Shown here in pieces: positions 1 to 5,354 of a stretch of 5,354 bases of DNA. The DNA is from Phycisphaerae bacterium (GTDB lineage: Bacteria > Planctomycetota > Phycisphaerae > Sedimentisphaerales > SG8-4). The stretch spans positions 1 to 5,354 of the forward strand of contig JAUWLI010000225.1 of assembly GCA_030613765.1 (NCBI GenBank), written 5' to 3'. A model generated the notes under the pieces. It saw only the letters and a list, made by a program, of their open reading frames with translations. It searched no databases and was not told the origin of the DNA. Positions within the stretch are counted from its first letter, which is position 1, and each line of letters begins with the position of its first letter. Position numbers and translations under genes: made by a program.

Positions 1-1
1 A

Positions 2-2635
2 CGCTGTCACTGGGAAACAAAGGTTTGGGTGGACGGCGTTGCCGCCGGTATGCAGGACAGTTTATGCACGCCGCATCTCTACGACCTTGGCAGGCTGATG
101 ACACCCGGCAAACATCTGCTTACTATTCGTGTGGACAATGCGATGAAATATAACGTTGGAGTAAATGCCCACTCTGTCTCCGACCACACCCAGTCAAATT
201 GGAACGGCATAATCGGCCGGATGGAGCTGCAAGCTAAGGACCGTGTATGGATAAGCGATGTTCAGGTGTATCCCGATGTCAGGAAAAAGTCGGCGAAGGT
301 TCGCGTTAAGGTCAGCAGCGCTGCAGGCCGGGATGTCACTGGAACGCTGACAATTACTGCCAACAGTTGGAATACCGAGTCAAAACATTCCTTATCGCCC
401 AGAAGCTTTAATTTTACAGCTGGCGAGCCTGAGACGACCATTGAGATTGACTATGCGATGGGTAACGACGTCTTACTCTGGGATGAGTTTTCTTCGTCAA
501 TGTACAAACTGAAAATCTCGCTCTCAACCGATAGCGATGGCGGGTTCTTCCATGATACTAAGGTTGTTACATTCGGAATGCGCCGGTTCGGCACGAAAGG
601 CACGCAGTTTACAATCAACGACCGGCTCACCTTTCTGCGCGGCACGCTGGAGTGTTCCATCTTCCCGCTCACCGGTTATCCGGATATGAGCGTCGAAGGG
701 TGGCTGCGGATTATCCGAATCGCCAGGGCTCACGGACTCAACCACATGCGTTTTCATTCCTGGTGCCCGCCCGAGGCGGCGTTTGAAGCCGCAGACCGGA
801 TGGGCTTCATGTTTCACGTAGAATGTCCCGCATGGGCGACTATCGGCAATGGCAAACCCATCGATAAGTTCATTTATGACGAAGGCGACCGTATCCTAAA
901 AGCCTATGGCAATCACCCGTCTTTTTGCATGCTTGCTTATGGCAATGAGCCCGGCGGAGGCAATCAAAAAAGATTTCTCGGTGACCTGGTGAACTATTGG
1001 AAGCAAAAAGACCCTCGCCGCGTCTACACCAGTGCGGCTGGCTGGCCCATCATTCCGGAAAGCGACTTTCACAGCACCCCGGCCCCACGCGGCCACCAAT
1101 GGGGCTCAGGCCTGAAAAGCCGATTCAATGCAAATCCGCCCGAGACCGTCACCGACTACAGCGACTTCATACAAAACTACGATGTCCCCATCGTAAGCCA
1201 TGAGATAGGCCAGTGGTGTGTATATCCCAATTTTAAGGAAATAAAAAAGTATACAGGCGTCCTCCGGTCCCGCAATTTCGAAATATTCCGCGAATCACTC
1301 GCCGACCACCACATGCTCGACCAGGCCCACGATTTCCTGATGGCCTCCGGAAAACTACAGGCTCTGCTCTACAAAGAAGAGATAGAATCCGCCCTGAGAA
1401 CGCCCGGCTTTGGTGGATTCCAACTCCTCGACATCCGCGATTTCCCCGGCCAGGGCACCGCACTCGTCGGAATCCTCGACCCCTTCTGGGGCTCCAAGGG
1501 CTACATCGAACCCGAAGAGCATAATCGTTTTTGCAGCGAGACCGTCCCACTCCTGCGGATGAAAAAGCGGATATGGACAACAGCCGAAACATTCTCCGCC
1601 GACGCCGAAATCGCTCACTTCGGACCCGCTCCCATCCAAAATGCCGTGATTACCTGGTCCATAAACGAACCGAGCGGCCCCGAAGTGGCTTCCGGCAAAT
1701 TTCCTTCGCGTACCATCCACGTAGGCAGCGGAATCCAATTGGGAAAGATCGAGTTGCCGCTTGCCGACGTCAGGATGTCTGCCCAGTTATCCGTAACCGT
1801 GTCGGCCAAAGACACGCCATACACAAACAACTGGGATATTTGGGTCTACCCGGCCGGCCTGGAGACAAAACAGCCTCAGAATATTCTTATTGCCGACCGT
1901 TTGGATGAGCAGGTTGAGACGGCTTTGAAGGCAGGCGGGAAAGTGCTGCTGATGCCTTCCCTTAATACAATTGATAGTGATATCCCTGTCGGCTTTTCGT
2001 CTATATTCTGGAACACGCAATGGACCAGAAGACAGCCGCCACACACGCTTGGGATTCTATGCAATCCGAAGCACCCGGCCTTGGCGGAATTCCCCACTGA
2101 ATTCCACAGCAACTGGCAGTGGTGGGACCTCGTAACAAAAGCCAAATTTATGATACTTGATGAGTTCACTACAAAGCTTCAACCAATTGTACAGGTCATT
2201 GATGACTGGAACACAAATCGCAAACTCGGGCTTATTTTTGAAGCTAAAGTTGGCCGTGGAAAGCTTCTTGTCTGCAGCATCGACCTGCGCAGCAACCTCG
2301 ACAAACGCCCCGTGGCCCGGCAAATGCTTCACAGTCTTTACCAATATATGGATAGTGCCGCTTTTGCTCCCAGCCAAAGCCTCAATATTGGACTGCTCCG
2401 AAGCCTGTTGAGAAAACCATCTTTATTGAGTCAGGCCAAAGTGGTAAATGTCGACAGTGAAGCTGTCGGTTACGAAGGCAGCAACGCTATTGACGGCAAT
2501 CCCAGTACCATCTGGCATACTGAATGGGAAGGAGGTGCTCCACAATATCCGCACCAGATAACGATTGAGCTTCATGAACAGACAGAAATCAAGGAACTCA
2601 CGTATCTGCCCCGACAGGAGATGTCGAACGGCTAG
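2..2635 (+). CDS. Family GH2 glycoside hydrolase, 5' partial, ended early by an in-frame amber codon
   Basis: This is probably a secreted or periplasmic exo-glycosidase that removes a terminal sugar from a plant or algal glycan; the substrate cannot be read from sequence. The frame is open from base 2, and the GTG at 29 is an internal valine (context KVWVDG), so the true start and any signal peptide lie upstream. Numbering from that valine: residues 1-75 are the end of the sugar-binding jelly roll (SLCTPHLYDL, DHTQSNWNGIIGR), 75-185 an Ig-like domain, and about 186-490 the TIM barrel. The likely acid/base is E307 in YGNEPGG (codon 947-949) and the nucleophile E392 in SHEIGQW (codon 1202-1204). 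Residues 490-610 look Ig-like. Residues 615-775 resemble a glutamine-amidotransferase-like fold with no obvious nucleophile cysteine. An F5/8 type C domain starts near 800 and is cut at 868 by TAG. Family membership is secure; beta-galactosidase, beta-glucuronidase or another exo-activity are all possible. Confidence 0.93.
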   Translation, partial: RCHWETKVWVDGVAAGMQDSLCTPHLYDLGRLMTPGKHLLTIRVDNAMKYNVGVNAHSVSDHTQSNWNGIIGRMELQAKDRVWISDVQVYPDVRKKSAKVRVKVSSAAGRDVTGTLTITANSWNTESKHSLSPRSFNFTAGEPETTIEIDYAMGNDVLLWDEFSSSMYKLKISLSTDSDGGFFHDTKVVTFGMRRFGTKGTQFTINDRLTFLRGTLECSIFPLTGYPDMSVEGWLRIIRIARAHGLNHMRFHSWCPPEAAFEAADRMGFMFHVECPAWATIGNGKPIDKFIYDEGDRILKAYGNHPSFCMLAYGNEPGGGNQKRFLGDLVNYWKQKDPRRVYTSAAGWPIIPESDFHSTPAPRGHQWGSGLKSRFNANPPETVTDYSDFIQNYDVPIVSHEIGQWCVYPNFKEIKKYTGVLRSRNFEIFRESLADHHMLDQAHDFLMASGKLQALLYKEEIESALRTPGFGGFQLLDIRDFPGQGTALVGILDPFWGSKGYIEPEEHNRFCSETVPLLRMKKRIWTTAETFSADAEIAHFGPAPIQNAVITWSINEPSGPEVASGKFPSRTIHVGSGIQLGKIELPLADVRMSAQLSVTVSAKDTPYTNNWDIWVYPAGLETKQPQNILIADRLDEQVETALKAGGKVLLMPSLNTIDSDIPVGFSSIFWNTQWTRRQPPHTLGILCNPKHPALAEFPTEFHSNWQWWDLVTKAKFMILDEFTTKLQPIVQVIDDWNTNRKLGLIFEAKVGRGKLLVCSIDLRSNLDKRPVARQMLHSLYQYMDSAAFAPSQSLNIGLLRSLLRKPSLLSQAKVVNVDSEAVGYEGSNAIDGNPSTIWHTEWEGGAPQYPHQITIELHEQTEIKELTYLPRQEMSNG
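2633..2635 (+). other. In-frame amber codon inside the F5/8 type C domain
   Basis: The TAG follows the codons for EMSNG, and the same frame continues with IAEYEVYVSTDGTNW. In related F5/8 domains the stretch reads approximately YLPRQ-x-x-SNG-x-I-x-x-YE-x-YVS-x-DG-x-NW, so the stop occupies exactly one ordinary residue position with no gap and no frameshift. One base change from CAG (Gln), AAG (Lys), GAG (Glu) or TGG (Trp) would produce it. A real nonsense mutation is the simplest reading; a sequencing or assembly error and translational read-through are alternatives. Confidence 0.9.
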
Positions 2636-2848
2636 ATTGCTGAGTACGAAGTGTATGTAAGCACGGATGGTACAAACTGGGGTGATGCGGTTGCCGGTGG
2701 AAAATTTCAGAAAGGCCGTGATAAGAAAAAGATTGCCTTTGCCAAAAACCACAACGTCAGGTTTATTCGTTTTGTTGCGGTCTCAGGATTTGACAGCCAG
2801 ATATTTGCATCCGTAGCCGAGCTCGATGTCATAGCTGTTTCAGATTAG
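2636..2848 (+). pseudogene. Separated C-terminal half of the GH2 enzyme's F5/8 type C domain
   Basis: Seventy codons in the same frame as the upstream GH2 gene run from the amber codon to a second TAG at 2846-2848. The translation (IAEYEVYVSTDGTNWG at the start, then a basic stretch, VRFIRFVAVSG, and SVAELDVIAVSD at the end) is the second half of a discoidin/CBM32-like jelly roll, including the final strands that close the fold. The first half lies before the stop. Without read-through or re-initiation this part is not made, and the remaining half-domain of the shortened protein would probably not fold. A GTG at 2651 could formally start a 65-residue peptide, but no ribosome binding site is evident and it would be only a domain fragment. 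I read this as part of the interrupted gene, not as a separate gene. Confidence 0.85.
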
Positions 2849-2858
2849 CAACTCCGGC

Positions 2859-4391
2859 TTACCAGAAGATAATGTAGAAAACCGCCACCGCTGTCAGCAC
2901 CAGACCACCTGCCAGTTTTACTTCAGGCATTGTCTTTATTTCGATGTCCTCACGCACCGGCAGTTCCTTTGGTTTGTCCAATGGTTTAAAGAAAGTGATT
3001 AATCCCATAATCATCAGTACAAGCAGGAAAGCAACCGCGACCTGAATCAGGAAATGCAAATCTGGTACGAATGCCTGAAACATTCCATAGATAATCGGCC
3101 CGGAAATCAGCGCCGCCACTCCCGCCAATCCCGGTGCTTTGGGCACCATCATACCGAACAGAAATGCCGCCACAACACCCGGCCAGATGTAACCCTGAAA
3201 CTGCTGAATATACTGAAAAACTCCTCCGAACTTCGGGTTGTCCAGCCGGGGCGCCAGCAGACAGCCTGCGACCACAAATACCATCGTCATCACACGCCCC
3301 AGAAGCAATAATCGTTTCTGCGAAGCATTGCGGTCAAACATCCGGTTATATACATCCATCGTAAAAATCGTTGAAGTAGAGTTCAACATGGAAGCTAGAG
3401 AGCTGATGACCGCGCCGGCAATCGCCGCAAACATAAATCCTCGCAATCCCGCCGGTACGAGGTTGCGAATCAACATTGGAAACGCCTCATCAGCCTTTGC
3501 CATCTGATCGCCGTATAGCTGGTTGGACATAATCCCCGGCATCACAATTGCGAACGGAATCAACAGCCACAGAGCCCCGGCGAAGATAACACCAAGCTGG
3601 CCGTCACGAAGCGTTTTAGCCGCCAGATTGCGCTGCACAATAAACTGGTTCAAACCGCAGTAATAAACGATAACAATCCACATCCCGGAGAATACTCCCG
3701 TCCAGGGTAACCCCTCATGGTCGGCAGCAAGTATCATGTGAAGTTTGTCTGCATTGACAATCGAAAACTGCTCCCACCCTCCGCATTCGTGCAGACCCAG
3801 AAAGAAAATAGTAACACCGCCGGCAAGCAGCGCCCCTCCCTGGAATAAATCCGCCCAGGCCACTGCTTTGAGTCCTCCCCAGACGGTGTACCCCGCGGCA
3901 ATCAATCCGATAAGCCAGACGCCCTTAGTCAAATCCATATCGAATATCTTATGCAGTGTCAATCCCCCCGAATAAAGCACTGCCGTCAGCAGGACCGCCA
4001 CATAAATCACAACTGTGGTCAACGCCATAAGCGCACGGGCTGTGGAATTGTAGCGATATTCGAGGTATTCCGGCATCGTATAAATGCCTGCTTTAAGGAA
4101 GCGGGGCAACAAGGTAAAGGCAATCACCACAATGCCAATACTGCCAACCAATTGCCAGTTACTGACTGCCAGCCCTACGCTTCCGGCACCCTGGCCGGCC
4201 ATCCCCACAAACTGCTCCGTCGAAATATTGGCGGCCACGATGGAAAGCCCGATTAACCACCACTTTAAGCCGCGGCTGGCCAGGAAGTAATCTTCACTGG
4301 TCTTTTCCTTACGGCTTTTGACCATACTGAAACCAACGACTGCCACGATAAAAGCAAGGAACACGCCGATGTCAAAATAGTTCAAATCCAT
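2859..4391 (-). CDS. Sodium/solute symporter (SSS/SLC5 family), probably for a sugar or related solute
   Basis: This is a complete 510-residue inner-membrane protein, close in length to Vibrio SGLT, that would couple solute uptake to the Na+ gradient. About 14 hydrophobic segments can be placed, from residues 5-22 to 493-509. Family signatures are AANISTEQFVGMAG (53-66), MPEYLEYRYN (106-115), TVWGGLKAVAWADLFQG (169-185), YCGLNQFIVQRNLAAK (244-259) and ISSLASMLNSTSTIFTMD (329-346). Aligned from memory with vSGLT, the Na2 sodium site is intact (A53, I56, A327, S330, S331), as is the inner gate tyrosine (Y244). Some sugar-contact positions differ, notably W275 where vSGLT and human SGLT1 have lysine. 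The ATG start is fixed because an in-frame TAG lies four codons upstream; the only ribosome-site candidate is a weak ATAGG at 4396-4400. The gene converges on the GH2 gene with 10 bases between stops, which suggests but does not prove uptake of its product. Confidence 0.95.
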   Translation of the reverse strand: MDLNYFDIGVFLAFIVAVVGFSMVKSRKEKTSEDYFLASRGLKWWLIGLSIVAANISTEQFVGMAGQGAGSVGLAVSNWQLVGSIGIVVIAFTLLPRFLKAGIYTMPEYLEYRYNSTARALMALTTVVIYVAVLLTAVLYSGGLTLHKIFDMDLTKGVWLIGLIAAGYTVWGGLKAVAWADLFQGGALLAGGVTIFFLGLHECGGWEQFSIVNADKLHMILAADHEGLPWTGVFSGMWIVIVYYCGLNQFIVQRNLAAKTLRDGQLGVIFAGALWLLIPFAIVMPGIMSNQLYGDQMAKADEAFPMLIRNLVPAGLRGFMFAAIAGAVISSLASMLNSTSTIFTMDVYNRMFDRNASQKRLLLLGRVMTMVFVVAGCLLAPRLDNPKFGGVFQYIQQFQGYIWPGVVAAFLFGMMVPKAPGLAGVAALISGPIIYGMFQAFVPDLHFLIQVAVAFLLVLMIMGLITFFKPLDKPKELPVREDIEIKTMPEVKLAGGLVLTAVAVFYIIFW

Positions 4392-4440
4392 ATAACCTAT
4401 GTGCTATCTATTGACCCAATGTTGTTAAAATCGGCCTGTT

Positions 4441-4468
4441 ATTATATCCGTTCTTCTGCCAACTACAA
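4441..4468 (-). promoter_or_regulatory. Possible sigma-70-type promoter for the symporter
   Basis: On the minus strand a perfect TATAAT lies at 4446-4441. A weak -35 candidate, TTGTAG, lies at 4468-4463 with a 16-base spacer. Transcription would start near 4434, leaving a leader of about 40 bases before the ATG at 4391. The -10 match is exact but the -35 matches only its first three bases, and the host's promoter consensus is unknown, so this is a suggestion. Confidence 0.3.
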
Positions 4469-4549
4469 CAGCAATCAGCCACCTTTTCAGCACCCGCACT
4501 GCGGCCTCGAACCTTTGAGTATAAATGTGCTGGCAGATTTTCTGTTGTA
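4455..4549. repeat. Two interleaved inverted repeats in the symporter/nadE intergenic region
   Basis: TCTGCCA (4455-4461) is the exact complement of TGGCAGA (4531-4537), and TACAACAG (4464-4471) of CTGTTGTA (4542-4549). The four blocks run A, B, A', B', with 7 and 8 perfect pairs, both spanning a little under 80 bases. This order cannot form nested hairpins; as RNA it would be a pseudoknot, and as DNA it could be paired sites of opposite orientation. The first block pair overlaps the proposed -35 region of the symporter. Matches of 7-8 bases are not rare in 189 bases, so chance is a real possibility. Confidence 0.35.
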
Positions 4550-4580
4550 ACGAGCAGATATTTTGTTAACCTAACTCATC

Positions 4581-5354
4581 ATGAGGGTAGCGTTAGGACA
4601 ATTTAACGCCATCGTAGGTGATTTGGCCGGCAATGCCGAGAAGATGCGCAAAGTCTGGGCCGGGGCAATGGAGTCAAACGCAGATTTGTTGGCCTTTCCG
4701 GAACTGGCTGTTTGCGGATATCCCCCGGAAGATTTGCTGCTCAAAAAGCATTTTTTACAGGACAATCGTTTGATTGTCGATAAACTCGCCGCCGACTGCC
4801 CGGACAAAACCATAATACTCGGTTTTGCTGAAAGCCATCAGGACAATACATACAATTCTGCCGCTGTTTTGCAGGCAGGGCGAATAGAAAAAATTTATCG
4901 AAAGGGCCTGCTGGTAGATTACGGTGTCTTCGATGAGCCAAGGTACTTTCAGCCTGGCACCGAGCCGGTAGTAATCAATATAGCCGGCCTCAATGTCGCT
5001 ATCACTATTTGCGCAGATATCTGGAACATCAAATGGCTGGCCAAACTCCTCGGTGACACGACCCAAATACAAATGATTCTAAATATCTCGGCCTCGCCTT
5101 TCCATCTGGGCAAAATTGAGAAGAGACAGGAAATAGTCAGCGGGTGCGCAAAAAAATTTAATTGTGCTGTTGCATATTGCAATCTTGTCGGCGGACAGGA
5201 TGAATTGGTTTTTGACGGACGAAGTATTCTCGCCGATTCGACCGGCAACATCATTGCCAAAGGCAGGGCGTTTGATGAGGATTTAATAATTGCCGATGTT
5301 ACTCCTGCAAGTGATGGAGATGTACAGACGGGTGGCAGCCTCAAGCGCAGCTTG
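4581..5354 (+). CDS. nadE: Glutamine-dependent NAD+ synthetase, N-terminal amidase domain (3' partial)
   Basis: NadE makes NAD+ from nicotinic acid adenine dinucleotide in the cytoplasm, using ATP and ammonia released from glutamine. The 258 codons visible run open to the window end and cover most of the nitrilase-fold amidase domain; the ATP-binding synthetase domain must lie beyond. The opening MRVALGQFNAIVGD is typical. The nitrilase triad is present: E41 in FPELAVCGYPPEDLL, K108 in YRKGLLVDYGVFDEPRYF and C144 in ICADIW. Unusual points are alanine after the catalytic cysteine, where the family normally has glutamate (ICEDIW), and LVDYG where LPNYG is common. The ATG is the only reasonable start, since an in-frame TAA sits at 4572-4574. 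No Shine-Dalgarno sequence is visible in the 20 bases upstream. The gene diverges from the symporter and appears to have its own promoter, which I could not locate with confidence. Confidence 0.95.
   Translation, partial: MRVALGQFNAIVGDLAGNAEKMRKVWAGAMESNADLLAFPELAVCGYPPEDLLLKKHFLQDNRLIVDKLAADCPDKTIILGFAESHQDNTYNSAAVLQAGRIEKIYRKGLLVDYGVFDEPRYFQPGTEPVVINIAGLNVAITICADIWNIKWLAKLLGDTTQIQMILNISASPFHLGKIEKRQEIVSGCAKKFNCAVAYCNLVGGQDELVFDGRSILADSTGNIIAKGRAFDEDLIIADVTPASDGDVQTGGSLKRSL

Noticed and set aside
29..31. GTG as the start of the GH2 gene
   Set aside because: The frame is open to base 2 and the residues before it (ETKVW) belong to the GH2 sugar-binding domain, so this is an internal valine of a gene that begins outside the window.
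1233..1738. Minus-strand open frames of 119 and 127 codons opposite the GH2 gene
   Set aside because: They lie opposite a well-supported coding frame, have low-complexity Arg/Gly/Cys-rich or featureless translations, and show no family signature.
2057..2752. Minus-strand open frames of 106 and 109 codons opposite the 3' part of the GH2 gene
   Set aside because: They are antisense shadows of conserved GH2 and F5/8 codons and show no recognisable domain.
2651..2848. An independent small gene of 65 codons starting at GTG 2651
   Set aside because: It is in the same frame as the GH2 gene, starts in the middle of an F5/8 domain strand and has no ribosome site. It is the tail of the interrupted gene.
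4515..4525. TTGAGT and TATAAA as a promoter for nadE
   Set aside because: The two elements are adjacent instead of about 17 bases apart, and neither has a suitable partner at the right distance.
4565..4570. GTTAAC palindrome just before nadE as an operator
   Set aside because: A six-base palindrome is expected by chance and there is no second copy or flanking symmetry.
4755..5344. Minus-strand open frames of 105 and 131 codons opposite nadE
   Set aside because: The plus strand encodes an unmistakable NadE amidase domain with its catalytic triad; the antisense translations match nothing recognisable.

Overview
The window holds three protein-coding regions and looks like ordinary bacterial chromosome from a polysaccharide-degrading bacterium. 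GC content appears to be around 50 percent. A large multidomain family GH2 glycosidase, a sodium/solute symporter and weak or absent Shine-Dalgarno sequences would suit a Planctomycetota (for example Phycisphaerae/Sedimentisphaerales) or another PVC or Bacteroidota-like glycan degrader. This placement is an impression from protein style, not a computed result.

Layout. Bases 2-2848 (+) encode a GH2 enzyme whose 5' end lies before the window. It has a sugar-binding jelly roll, an Ig-like domain, a TIM barrel with both catalytic glutamates, an Ig-like segment, a glutamine-amidotransferase-like fold and a C-terminal F5/8 type C (discoidin, CBM32-like) domain. An in-frame amber codon at 2633-2635 cuts the last domain in half, while the same frame continues with clear F5/8 homology to a second TAG at 2846-2848. 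Ten bases later, facing it, is a complete sodium/solute symporter (2859-4391, -). A 189-base divergent intergenic region follows (4392-4580). Last is the N-terminal amidase domain of a glutamine-dependent NAD+ synthetase (nadE, 4581 to the window end, +), which is open at its 3' end.

How the genes relate. The glycosidase and symporter form a plausible pair in which an oligosaccharide is trimmed and the released sugar is taken up with Na+. They are convergent, so they cannot share an mRNA. nadE is a housekeeping gene transcribed away from the pair and has no visible functional link to it.

No mobile element, CRISPR array, RNA gene or evidently new system is visible. The most noteworthy point is the interrupted GH2 gene. 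Smaller ones are the altered substrate-site residues in the symporter, an unusual residue beside the NadE amidase cysteine, and an interleaved pair of inverted repeats in the intergenic region.
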